Made by a program: the position numbers and the translations under genes. DNA of 64,000 nt from Alnus glutinosa (Eukaryota; Streptophyta; Magnoliopsida; Fagales; Betulaceae): assembly GCF_958979055.1 (NCBI RefSeq), contig NC_084890.1, forward strand, positions 186,001-250,000, in the 5' to 3' direction. Below are positions 34,727 to 45,844 of the stretch, one piece after another (position 1 is the stretch's first letter; the number at the start of each line of letters is the position of its first letter). The notes beneath the pieces are model-generated. The model searched no databases. It was not told the origin of the DNA and saw only the letters and a list, made by a program, of their open reading frames with translations.

Positions 34727-37634
34727 ATGGCCGTTTCGTGCCCAGAAGCCACCAACCTCACCACTGCACCCTATTCAATAGAGCACATCCTTTCCAACAC
34801 AGACGCCGATAACGCCAACCGGACCTTGTCATTCTCTACAGTCAAACTACCCCACCTCACCGACTTCCTCAACGACCTCCAAACCCACCCCAACCCATTA
34901 GACCGCAACCCATTCTACCACCCTTCCGAAGGCTTCTACGTCTCCCAGAACGACGTCATCCTCCGACACATCCTCTACGATCTCTCCTCTCCCCCCCACT
35001 CCGCCGCCTACCATCGAGCCGGCCCGCGCAACCGAGTCTTCTTCGACCCGTCTCGAACCCGGGCTGCCATCGTCACGTGCGGGGGGCTCTGCCCTGGTCT
35101 TAACACCGTCATCAGGGAGCTGGTGGTGGCCCTCTGGGACCTCTACGGGGTGCGTCAGATATTCGGGGTGAAGGCTGGCTACCGCGGATTCTACTCCTCG
35201 GAGCCTGTGGAGCTGAATCCCAAGCTGGTCCACAGCCTGCACAAGAAGGGTGGCACTGTGCTTGAGACCTCTAGGGGTGGTTTTGATCTTCACAAGATCG
35301 TCGATGGAATCCGGGATCGCGGCTTTAACCAGGTTTTCTTCTGTCTTTCAAGTCTGATACTCCATGAAACAATTATATATGTTAAATTTCTTAGCTTTGA
35401 TTTTACGTTTGATGATGATCAATGGGGTCCTCAACCTTTGAAATTCATGGAACTTTGGAAAAGGCTTTGGTCTTACTTAAATTGACTGAAATTTAGTCAC
35501 CCTTACCTCTGATGTTTGCCTATGCATATTTCTAAAATTCCCCTGCTTTTCTAGTCGTTAATAAACACAAACAGACCTTAAAGGGTTTAAGGTTGAAAAT
35601 TTAGATATAATGTTATGTAACAAGAGAATTTAGGCATTTGTCCTCTTTCTTTGTTTTTGTGGAATAGCCTACACTCTACAGGGCTTGAGTATTTTTTTTT
35701 TTTTTTCTTATTTATTTGAGCTTTTAAACCACTCACATAATGAAGCAAATGCCCTCAAGCATTCGAGGACCTTAACTCTTAAACCTCTGCAGACGTCTTC
35801 CTCCTTATACCGACCACCGTAAGAGGGTAATAGCTCTGTTCGTATGATTTGTTTGAGACTTGATAATAATGTTTTTAATTGTTGAGGTCTTCATATCTTT
35901 TTCCTCACATTAAAGCTTTTATGTTCTCTCAAGCTGGTGATAGAACACAATGGGTAGAATAATCATCACAAGCTATGAGGGCAAAAATAGTCATCTATAG
36001 TGTAAACGGTTTCATCCTTGGTGGATAAAAGACATGGAGGATGGTTATTGTTATATCTTAAACAACACAGAACCTGAGGGTTCTTTGCAGAAAGAAGTAT
36101 CAAGGAAGCTCGGTTTGTGTATGTAGAAAGTAGGACTGTCTATTGAATCACACTGTAAACTATACAGGAGGGGCCTATATAGAGGTGGATTACATACGAT
36201 AAAGCAATGTGGGACCATAGTACATTGACCATAATACAATATAATTACCACAATACAATGTGGGACATATAACCTAACAGTGTAATTAGCAAGAAAATAA
36301 CAAATGAGGGGAACTAAAGGAATTGTAGAGATTCATTAAAGGCCAGAACTAACGTGCAAGTCTTGCAATAGAAATTCTCACTAGAAGGTCCAATAATTTC
36401 TAAAGAGCCTTGTTCCTACATGTGGTTTATTACCCAGGTTTTATGGGGTTTGCTACACAACTCATATTAGTAAGTCATGGTTATATATCTTCTTTTTTGG
36501 ATAGTAGAGTCATACGTTATAATAAGTTTTATATTCTTGTAATTGAGGCAGGGAAAATGATACAAACACTCCTGCTGCACAACTTGTGCACTCACAGCAG
36601 GCACAAGGGAGTGGGACCCACACACTGGGTCCCACTCCCTTGTGACTGCTGTGAGTGCACAAGTTGCGCTCGAGGAGTGTAACGATCACTCCTCGGCAGG
36701 CAGATTCTCAGCTGCCAATCATGGTAGACTTTATGTAGCTCAAATATTTTTAATTGTATGGAAGAGTCTAATGGGGTTCCTGTATTTGCTTATCCCCCAT
36801 ACATATAAACAGGTGTACATCATAGGTGGAGATGGCTCGATGCGTGGGGCTGTGAAGATATTTGATGAAATACGTTGCCGGAAACTGAATATTGCAGTTG
36901 TTGGGATACCCAAAACCGTAGACAATGATATTGGAATCATTGACAGATCATTTGGATTCCAGACAGCAGTAGAAATGGCACAGCAAGCAATAAATGCAGC
37001 TCTTGTGGAGGCTGAGAGTGCAGTTAATGGAATAGGCCTAGTGAAGCTAATGGGTCGAAGCACAGGGCACATTGCCCTTACTGCAACATTGAGCAGCCGT
37101 GATGTGGACTGTTGCTTGATTCCTGAGAATGAGTTTTACTTGGAAGGAAAAGGAGGGCTGTTTGAATTTCTTGAGCAGCGGCTGAAGGAGAATGGGCATG
37201 CGGTACTAGTAGTTGCTGAGGGGGCTGGACAGGATATGATACCAAGGACTGATGCACAGAAGGAGGAGAGGGATGAATCTGGCAACCCTGTCTTCTTAGA
37301 CATTGGTGGGTGGTTGAAGTCAGAGATAAAGAATTGGTGGGCAAGAGACCATCCAAATGAGTTGTTCACTATAAAGAACATAGATCCAACATACATGATA
37401 CGTGCAGTTCCTGCAAATGCTACAGATAGCCTGTATTGTACACTCCTAGCACACTCGGCAATTCATGGGGTTATGGCAGGGTACACTGGATTTGTAGCCG
37501 GTCCTATAAATGGAAACTATGCCTATATACCATTGGTGGAGGTGGCACGGGCTAAGAATGAAGTTAACATAAAAGACCACAAATGGGCATGGGTCAGATC
37601 TGTCACTAACCAGCCCAATTTTGTGAGGAACTAA
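34727..37634 (+). CDS. PFK2: ATP-dependent 6-phosphofructokinase (PFK2 type), copy A
   Basis: Phosphorylates fructose-6-phosphate to fructose-1,6-bisphosphate in glycolysis; probably cytosolic, as no transit peptide is evident. Two exons, 34,727-35,332 and 36,813-37,634, give 475 aa with a phase-0 intron of 1480 bp. Motifs: GGLCPGLN (119-126), GYRGFYS (151-157), GGDGS (207-211, the glycine that marks ATP rather than PPi dependence), PKTVDND with catalytic Asp239, MGRSTGH. Compared with copy B it has Thr292 in GHIALTATL where B has Tyr. The first in-frame ATG follows a CT-rich leader. Directly after the stop, sequence similarity to copy B ends, so the original 3' UTR is lost. The intron holds a foldback element absent from copy B. 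The open frame is intact; expression is unknown. Confidence 0.94.
36552..36698. mobile_element. 147-bp foldback MITE in PFK copy A intron
   Basis: An almost perfect palindrome (arms meeting near CACACACTGGGTCCCACTCC; outer parts AACACTCCTGCTGCACAACT against GCGCTCGAGGAGTGT). It is flanked by GGCAG at 36,547-36,551 and 36,699-36,703. The same intron in copy B has a single GGCAG (about 44,909) and no insert, so B shows the empty site. Confidence 0.88.
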
Positions 37635-37635
37635 T

Positions 37636-38374
37636 CCTAATAGTATCGTGACGCCGTCCACAGACTGAGCCATTCACAACCCATGGTCGCCGTCCCACCA
37701 GACGCAGATCTAGAGAACACCGGACTCAACCCGCCTAATGTCCATGCCATCCCAACTGTGCCGTCAACCACCGTGCCATTCCATGTCATCGTATCCTCAA
37801 ACTGAGCCATCAACACCGCCACACATCTCGAGTGTCACAGCCTCATCTCCTCACACCATCTTTGTTCATATGGCTTAGAAAAAAAAAAAAGAAAAAAAAA
37901 AAAAAGGGTTGACGTGTTAGTAGAATTGGATTCTCGTAGATGTGTAAATTTTATTTCATTTTTAATTATTCAGTTGTACTAGGTTAATTTTATTTTGCTG
38001 GACCTTGAGGACAAGGTCCTTTTAAGGGGGTAGGAATGATAGGGTAAGATTAGGGTAAGAACCTAAGAGGGGGAGTTGGAATGGAATTCCAACTCATAAG
38101 GATTAGATTAGTTAATATTAGGATTAGAGTATGTTTGAATTTGAATATTAGGTGTTATCACTTTAGATGTTATCTACTTGTATTTCTATTTAAAGGTCAT
38201 TTGGTTGTTAATGAGAATAATGGAGAATTGATATAAACTTTTGTCTTGTGGTTTGTTTCCAGCCTTAATTGGATTTACTAAGGATCTGCCTCCATCTATT
38301 AATTAGAGTTCATTATCAACACAATTTTCCTTCCATTTTCACATTCCTTCATTCTTCATCCATTCTATCAGAAA
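37636..38374 (+). mobile_element. LTR-retrotransposon remnant at the duplication junction
   Basis: The tract TTGAGGACAAGGTCC...TTTTAAGGGGG followed by TAGGAATGATAGGG resembles the 3' end of plant Gypsy elements: a motif before the polypurine tract, then an LTR of about 290 bp ending near TTATCAACACA (38,322). No protein domain is seen upstream of it. It separates copy A from copy B of the segmental duplication. Confidence 0.55.
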
Positions 38375-39016
38375 GTTCGGATCATATGGGACTCAAAAAT
38401 AGTGCGTCTCGTGATGGAGGGCAAGCTTCCTAATAAAAGGAAATTAGGGCTAATGCGGGTCAAGCCGAGCGTCAGATGGGATTTAGAAGGTTTTTTGGCA
38501 GGCGTCTACCAAATGTCATCTCCAGACATTGAAAATTTCATATTTTAGTGAACATATTATTACTCTTCCTAATTCTTTTCCAGAGACAATTACAAAGATC
38601 AGCTTAATTGGGGTGTGGTTAGACGACGGTGGCATGGAAGTGTTGGGAAAACTTGCCTAACTTTGGATGCTGAAACTAGCACATTGCCTTTCTTGTCGTG
38701 GTCTCCACATCCATGCAAATTCGTTTCCCCAACTGCAAGTCCTAAAATTGATAGGAGTGGAATTAATTGAAGAATGGAAAGTGGACGAAGGTGGAATGCC
38801 AGGCCTATATAAGGCATATGGTTATCGATGGATGCCTTCATTTGGAACTACGGAGTTTGACTGCCTTGCGAGAGGTGGAGGTGTTAAGGAGCAACTTTTA
38901 TTTGGCAAACATGTTTCAGAGATTGCAGATGGAGCTTGGTTTCAAGCTACTTGTCTATCGTCCTCTACACACTGACTTTTATGCAAGCCCGAGGGATCGA
39001 TAATTGCCTTGACTGG

Positions 39017-39070
<54 letters not shown>

Positions 39071-39151
39071 ATATACTTTTATCTTTTCTTTCTATTATTC
39101 TTTCTTAAATTACAAATGCAATGATATTGTAACATGTGTTTTGCTTTATTA

Positions 39152-39183
<32 letters not shown>

Positions 39184-39446
39184 GCTTTTGGTACATAATA
39201 AAAAAGGTAATTTTGAGTACTGTAGACTGAAATTATATATCTTTCATTTGCAATGCAGGGGGTGAGGTCTGTGGGTGGTTAGGAGCGCAGGAAGATAGAG
39301 GGGATTGAGATGATTGAGGATGGAGTTGATGTTCTAATTAATGAAGAGTTTCTTGATGATTTAATTATTTTGGTTTTTTCATCGTCAAGGCCGGTGATGT
39401 TAAGGATTTATGCCGTTGATCCCTTTGTAGATGATCAATATGAGTT
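38375..39446 (+). pseudogene. CNL 3' fragment (LRR and last exon), copy B
   Basis: Homologous to 32,956-33,990 including the intron and last exon. Relative to copy A it has an in-frame stop (GGAAAACTTGCCTAA, near 38,657), a 4-bp TATA insertion near 38,808 that shifts frame, and a 15-bp deletion in the following LRR. No NBS domain is present. The intron contains a much-expanded TA repeat (39,018-39,066). The last exon is cut by the retroposon that follows. Confidence 0.9.
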
Positions 39447-40390
39447 ATTAACAGACGAAAACAAGAGGGCACGAAAAACGCTGTGTAGGGGTTATTTGTA
39501 AAAGAAGAGTGAAAAGGAAAGTTTTGGTTGTAGAGGAGGAGGGAAGCACCATGCTTCTCTCCTCTGGTAGTGTTTGTTTTTGTTTTTATCTTTAGATTCT
39601 GAATAATTGTTCTTCTCTTTAGGTGTAGTTTGCATCCGTAGAGAAGAAGGTGTTTTATTCCCGTCCTGCTATGGGATTGAGAAGGTGTTTTCTGCTTTTT
39701 TATTTTTTTTCTTATTCTTCTATTTTGTTGTTTATTTACCGTGTAGACCAATCTGGGACGATGTATTTCATGGTCCTGGGTGAAAATCGTTTCTGGAGGT
39801 TAAGATTGATTTGTGGTTTCTGTTCAAGTGGCCGCGACTTTAGCCGTGAAGGAGAGGTCTACCTGACGGGTGCTCATAGATCGGAGGCTGGGGGTTTTTC
39901 TGTAAGAAAGTATCACAATCCTTCTATAGTGGGATGGCGTGTCGGCTAGAGGCAGGAATCGGACAAATCTTGGCGATTTGAAATCGAGGTGGTTACTCTA
40001 TGTGTGCTCATGGGTTAGCGCCAGTGGGATTTTTGGACCGGTTTTTACATCTGATTTGAGGGCAAAAAAAAGTCAACGATTTCTTCAAGGAAGGGAGATT
40101 TATGGGGAAAAAATAGGAGAATTTTTTGGCCAGAAAATTCTGTAGAAGTTGGCGTTCTTTTTGTCAGAGAGGCCGGTTTTTTGAATGGGCCCAAACAATA
40201 CGGGAGCCTCGTGCTTATCATCTATAAATTCTAATCTGGATATTGTAATGTAGGAATTATATAGGTGTTTGGCTAGATTTTTTCTCAGGGTATCCGGAAA
40301 ATGTAATCTCAGTCTTGAACTCTGGTTTTGTAGAGCATTTTGGCTCTACTGGTTTGATGAATGAAATTGATTTATTTCTTCAAAAAAAAA
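39447..40390 (+). mobile_element. Poly(A) retroposon (LINE-type insertion) 1
   Basis: 944 bp ending in TTTCTTC plus nine A, flanked by a perfect 17-bp target duplication GATGATCAATATGAGTT (39,430-39,446 and 40,391-40,407). Copy A has the site only once. The insert has no recognisable domain, so it is either a 5'-truncated LINE 3' end or a retroposed transcript. Confidence 0.9.
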
Positions 40391-40407
40391 GATGATCAAT
40401 ATGAGTT

Positions 40408-41328
40408 GGTCTTCGGCAAATTTATGTTAATGGGCTCGGGTTTAGTTTACTTATGTATATTAATTACTCATTTTTCTTATACTTTTGATTAATAGGGGAC
40501 ACAAACTTTATAAGTGAATGGATCACAACAATTTTCCTTAACTTGTGAGTCTCTTTTATGTTGATCCAACTCTCTAGTTCTTTGCACAGTCTAACAATTA
40601 TATCATTAAAAAAAAATCAAGGTTTTTTATTTATTATATATAATTTACTTGAAGACTATTTAAAAGATTATTAGTAACTAATCTCCTTTCCTCACTCAAT
40701 TAACTAATTAGCTACTAAAACGAGGTGAACTTCGTGATCCTTGGCTTGTTCCTCCTAATGCCGCCACAACTATTATGTCATGTGACCCATGCCCTATGGT
40801 AATTAATTCCTTACTTAATAGATAACAATAAAAATAAAGAGTAATGCTACGTACATAATTCTCATTCCATTTTTATTGTTGAGCAGTTCTTAGATCAGTA
40901 TTTATTAAAAGTGATTTTTTTTTTTTTTTTAATAATTGATGAATACTGCCATATCAGTCAAATAAAATGAGAGTTGAGTATTTAAAATTACTCAACAACA
41001 AATTACGCTTTCTTTGCCTTCAAAAAATTGGCTCATTTAGTATCGAGTTCAATGTAAAAATTTTAGGAACGGTTTCATTTGTCTTTTATCTCATAAAGCT
41101 CAACTCTTTGATAAGAAATAAAAAACGAGTTAACATTTAGACTGAGACGGAAGAATTTCTATCAACTTCAATCTAAAAATCATTATATATCCTTTAAACA
41201 TGTAAGAAGTATATAGTTTATTTAATAATTTTATTAAAAAATTAAGTCATTTTCATGTGTCAATTAAAAGATCGTGTAGGTTAAAAATACAGATGACGGT
41301 TTTATAGATGAGTTAAAAAAAAATGAGA
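40408..41328. other. Copy B intergenic with a small MITE
   Basis: To about 40,680 this matches copy A (34,003-34,260). Beyond that it is private to copy B. Positions 40,839-40,992 have inverted ends (GAGTAATGCTACGTACATAA against its approximate complement ending AAAATTACTC), suggesting a MITE. No gene. Confidence 0.5.
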
Positions 41329-42262
41329 GACGCTCTAACTTCTCTCTAGAATTTTTCCTTCTCGTTTGCTACTGGTGCTCCCTCCATGGGAGGGAAGCTT
41401 TCCATCATTTTCTGCCATCCTCTCACCCTCCCCACAACCACCCAACAACCCACCAACCCATACCCAAATAAGTTTGAGAGCTTTCTCTCAAACCACCAAG
41501 CCGGCTTTGCTCCGGTTCCTCCCCCATAGAGCCGGCCTTGCACCGAATTTATCTTACCTTTTTCCAGCTATCGTCTTACTTTCCTCCAACCAGCAGGCTT
41601 GTACTCGCCAATCCCCCTTCATCCTCCATGGTTTTAGAGTTTGGAGTCGGTGTTTTGATCTTAGATCTATTCACTGTTTTCCTCTCTCTCTAGTCTTGCT
41701 CCTCAGCACTGGGTTCACCAGAGTCTCTAGAGTCTGCCGGTGGTCTTCCTCTTCTCCTCCGTCGCTTGGAAGATGGCGCGTGCTTCCCACGCGCCAGTAC
41801 TCTCTTGGATTCAACCGGCGCGTGGAGATTCCGATTGCACCCTCCTCCACTTTCCGCTCCAACCCTCGGTGGTTCCGGTCGATTTCGCCGTTCCCTACTA
41901 CTGAGAGGTCGTCCTTGGGCGGCGCGTGGCTCTCACGCGCCTCCCGGTAGGGCTCCCACCCTGCCTCCGCCATTCTTGTTGCTGCTGTTTTTGTGTTTAT
42001 TTGTTTGTTTTATTGGACTTATTTGTTGTACCTCTCTCCCCTTATTTACCCCTGTTTTGGTGTTTGGGTCTTTGTGACTCAATACACTTGTGAAATCATC
42101 TTTAATGGTGACCCCCGGCTTCGTGGCATCCGTGCCTCAAGCTAATGGGCCGGCATCTTCGGAAGCATTGCCCCCACGTACTTTCATTCATAGATTATAT
42201 TTTGGGTTGCCCAAGCCCTACTATATTTGTGTTTTTATTTTTAGTTTGTAATGGTTTCTGTT

Positions 42263-42286
<24 letters not shown>
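41329..42286 (+). mobile_element. Poly(A) retroposon 2, GC-rich
   Basis: About 960 bp with a long poly(A) tail (42,273-42,295). The flanks share an A-run plus TGAGA (41,315-41,328 and up to 42,300), a likely target duplication of up to 14 bp. It is GC-rich and contains a 194-codon open frame (41,366-41,950) of proline/serine-rich sequence without a recognised domain. I treat that frame as non-genic, resembling a LINE 5' region. Confidence 0.7.
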
Positions 42287-42293
<7 letters not shown>

Positions 42294-42509
42294 AATGAGA
42301 CATAGTATATATATATTTTTGATCTTTCTACTTTTTAAAATTGTCATTAAATTTGGAGAAATAAATAATAAAAAAAGCAAAAGTGGCCAATAATTATGTT
42401 ATAGAGTGACAAAATATCATTTCCCTTAGATCGGTGGGATTCATGTAGATCCGACATATGTCCCCATAAATCTAATAATTAATGATTTAAAATATATATA
42501 TATCCTGGG

Positions 42510-42982
42510 TTTGCCTAAATTATAAATCACTCATTGTGGTACAAAAAGTTCATAGACGGTCTCTGTGGTAAACTACAATTACAAATCACTCATTGAACCC
42601 GCTTTCTGTCCACCAAATTAACAAATTCTGTTAGTTTGCCACGTCATACTTAATAAGAAATCGACATATGTCCATTACAATAAAAAAATATTAATAAATA
42701 AAACTTAAAAAATATTTTATTTTATTTTTAAAAAAATAGAGAATAGCAAAGGAGTGGCTACCGGGGGTGGCCCGACGATGTCTGGGGGTGGCGCATGGCC
42801 TCTCCTAGGCCTTGGGTTGCCACATGCCGATTTTTAATTATGTATGATGTGGCAAATTAACGGAATCTATTAACTTAGTGGATGGAAAATGGGTTTAAGG
42901 AATGATTTGTAATTATAGTTTAACACATAGACCTTCTATAAACTTTTTATACCACATAAAATGATTTGTAATTTAAATCAAT
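42510..42982. mobile_element. Foldback MITE, about 470 bp
   Basis: The first and last 90 bases are inverted copies of each other (CTACAATTACAAATCACTCA against the complement of GGAATGATTTGTAATTATAG). A GC-rich middle (42,757-42,830) separates them. It lies upstream of PFK copy B and is absent from the matching place in copy A. Confidence 0.8.
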
Positions 42983-42994
42983 TCTAAGGATTAA

Positions 42995-43243
42995 TGGTAC
43001 AATTATTCTTATAAGAATAAGAAAGGAAAAGAATCATCCTTCTAAAAAAAAATAAAAAAAAATACCGCAAGCGGAGGAAATTTATGTCCTCTCAGGCTCT
43101 CACAGACGCTCTCTCTCTCTCTCTCGGCCGCCCAACGTGTCGTCCTGCTACAAACTCCTCAATGCGAGGAAGAACTCAAACTCCTCTCTGACTCTCTCAC
43201 TCTCTCTCTCTCTCTCTCTGCAAAAAGAAGAAGAGCAGGAGCC
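42995..43243 (+). promoter_or_regulatory. Promoter/5' UTR of PFK copy B
   Basis: Matches copy A upstream sequence, with an enlarged CT microsatellite at 43,191-43,219 and a deletion of about 36 bp. The foldback element just upstream replaces the distal promoter seen in copy A. Confidence 0.5.
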
Positions 43244-45844
43244 ATGGCCGTTTCGTGCCCAGAAGCCACCAACCTCACCACTGCACCCTATTCAACAGAG
43301 CACATCCTTTCCAACACAGACGCCGATAACGCCAACAGGACCTTGCCATTCTCTATAGTCAAACTACCCCACCTCACCGACTTCCTCCGTGACCTCCAAA
43401 CCCACCCCAACCCATTAGACCGCAATCCATTCTACCACCCTTCCGACGGCTTCTACGTCTCCCATACCGACGTCATCCTCCGACACATCCTCTACGATCT
43501 CTCCTCTCCCCCCCACTCCACCGCCTACCATCGAGCCGGCCCGCGCAACCGAGTCTTCTTCGACCCGTCTCAAACCCGGGCTGCCATCGTCACGTGCGGG
43601 GGGCTCTGCCCCGGTCTCAACACCGTCATCAGGGAGCTGGTGGTGGCCCTCTGGGACCTCTACGGGGTGCGTCAGATATTCGGGGTGAAGGCTGGCTACT
43701 GGGGTTTCTACTCCTCGGAGCCTGTGGAGCTGAATCCCAAGCTGGTCCACAGCTTGCACAAGAAGGGTGGCACTTTGCTTGAGACCTCTAGGGGTGGTTT
43801 TGATCTTCACAAGATCGTCGATGCAATCCGGGATCGTGGCTTTAACCAGGTTTTCTTCTGTCTTTCAAGTCTGATACTCCATGACACAATTATATATGTT
43901 AAATTTCTTAGCTTTGATTTTACATTTGATGATGATCATTGGGGTCCTCAACCTTTGAAATTCATGAAACTTTGGAAAAGGCTTTGGTCTTACTTAAATT
44001 GACTGAAATTTTGAAGCCACCCTTACCTCTGATGTTTACCTATGCATATATCTAAAATTCCCCTGCTTTTCTAGTTGTTAATAAACACAAACAGACCTTA
44101 AAGGGTTTAAGGTTGAAAATTTATATATAATGTTATGTAACAAGAGAATTAAGGCATTTGTCCTCTTTCTTTGTTTTTGTGGAATAGCCTACACTCTACA
44201 GGGCTTGAGTATATTTTTTTTCTTATCTATTTGAGCTTTTAAACTACTCACATAATGAAGCAAATGCCCTCAAGCATTCGAGGACCTTAATTCTTAAACC
44301 TCTGCAGACGTTTTCCTCCTTATACCGACCACCGTAAGAGGTTAATAGCTCTGTTCATATGATTCTGTTTGAGACTTCATTATAATGTTTTTAATTGTTG
44401 AGGTCTTCATATCTTTTTCCTCACATTAAAGCTTTTATGTTCTCTCAAGCTGGTGATAGAACACAATGGGTAGAATAATCCTCACAAGCTATGAGGGCAA
44501 AAATAGTTATATATAGTGTAAACGGTTTCATCCTTGATGGATAAAAGACATGGAGGATGGTTATTGTTATATCTTAAACATCACAGAAGCTGAGGGTTAT
44601 TTGCAGAAGTATCAAGGAAGGTTTGTGTATGTAGAAAGTAGGACTGTCTATTGAATCACACTGAAAACTATGCAAGTAGAAAGTATGACTGTCTATTGAA
44701 TCGATCTGAAAACTATGCAAGTCTTCCAATAGAAATTCTCACTGGAAGGTCCAATAATTTCTAAAGAGCCTTGTTCCTACATGTGGTTTGTTACCCAGGT
44801 TGTATGGGGGTTTGCCACACAACTCATATTAGCGATTCAAGATTATATATCTTCTTTTCTGAATAGTAGAGTCATACATTATAATAAGTTGTATATTCTT
44901 GTAATTGAGGCAGATTCTCAGTTGCCAATCATGGTAGATTTTATGTAGCTAAAATATTTTTAGTTGTATGGAAGAGTCTAATGGGGTTCCTCTATTTGCT
45001 CATCCCCCATACATATAAACAGGTGTACATCATAGGTGGAGATGGCTCGATGCGTGGGGCTGTGAAGATATTTGATGAAATCCGTTGCCGGAAACTGAAT
45101 ATTGCAGTTGTTGGGATCCCCAAAACCGTAGATAATGATATTGGAATCATTGACAGATCATTTGGATTCCAGACAGCAGTAGAAATGGCACAGCAAGCAA
45201 TAAATGCAGCTCTTGTGGAGGCTGAGAGTGCAGTTAATGGAATAGGCCTAGTGAAGCTAATGGGTCGAAGCACAGGGCACATTGCCCTTTATGCAACATT
45301 GAGCAGCCGCGATGTGGACTGCTGCTTGATTCCTGAGATTGAGTTTTACTTGGAAGGAAAAGGAGGGCTGTTTGAATTTCTTGAGCAGCGGCTGAAGGAA
45401 TATGGGCATGCAGTACTAGTAGTTGCTGAGGGGGCTGGACAGGATATGATACCAAGGACTGATGAACAGAAGGAGGAGAGGGATGAATCTGGCAACCCTG
45501 TCTTCTTAGACGTTGGTGGGTGGTTGAAGTCAGAGCTAAAGAATTGGTGGGCAAGAGACCATCCAAATGAGTTGTTCACTGTAAAGTACATAGATCCAAC
45601 ATACATGATACGTGCAGTTCCTGCAAATGCTACAGATAACCTGTATTGTACACTTCTAGCACACTCGGCAATTCATGGGGTTATGGCAGGGTACACTGGA
45701 TTTGTAGCCGGTCCTATAAATGGAAACTATGCCTATATACCATTGGAGGAGGTGGCACGGGCTAAGAATGAAGTTGACATAAAAGACCACAAATGGGCAT
45801 GGGTCAGATCTGTCACTAACCAGCCTGAATTTGTGAGGAACTAA
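43244..45844 (+). CDS. PFK2: ATP-dependent 6-phosphofructokinase (PFK2 type), copy B
   Basis: Exons 43,244-43,849 and 45,023-45,844; 475 aa, nearly identical to copy A with the same intron position (1173 bp here). [13 protein letters not shown] (207-211), PKTVDND (Asp239) and MGRSTGH are all present, indicating ATP use. It differs from copy A at several sites, notably Trp153 in GYWGFYS (Arg in copy A and, as I recall, in most plant homologues). It also has Tyr292 where copy A has Thr. Unlike copy A it keeps contiguous downstream sequence that looks like a normal 3' UTR, so B is probably the better-preserved locus at its 3' end. Confidence 0.94.

Larger units (their letters stand above)
32956..37634 (+). 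repeat. Segmental duplication, copy A
   Basis: From mid-LRR of the CNL pseudogene to the stop codon of the first phosphofructokinase gene. Homologous, in the same order and orientation, to 38,375-45,844. Differences are mostly insertions private to one copy. Confidence 0.9.
38375..45844 (+). repeat. Segmental duplication, copy B
   Basis: Begins inside the LRR region (GTTCGG...CATATGGGACTC against 32,956) and runs through the second phosphofructokinase gene. It is longer than copy A because of two retroposons and a foldback element. Confidence 0.9.

Noticed and set aside
34898..35293. 131-codon minus-strand frame, present in both PFK copies (also 43,415-43,810)
   Set aside because: Antisense shadow of a GC-rich conserved exon; its conservation follows from the PFK coding sequence.
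41366..41950. 194-codon open frame, Pro/Ser/Arg-rich
   Set aside because: Lies inside a poly(A) retroposon and matches no domain; composition is that of GC-rich non-coding DNA.
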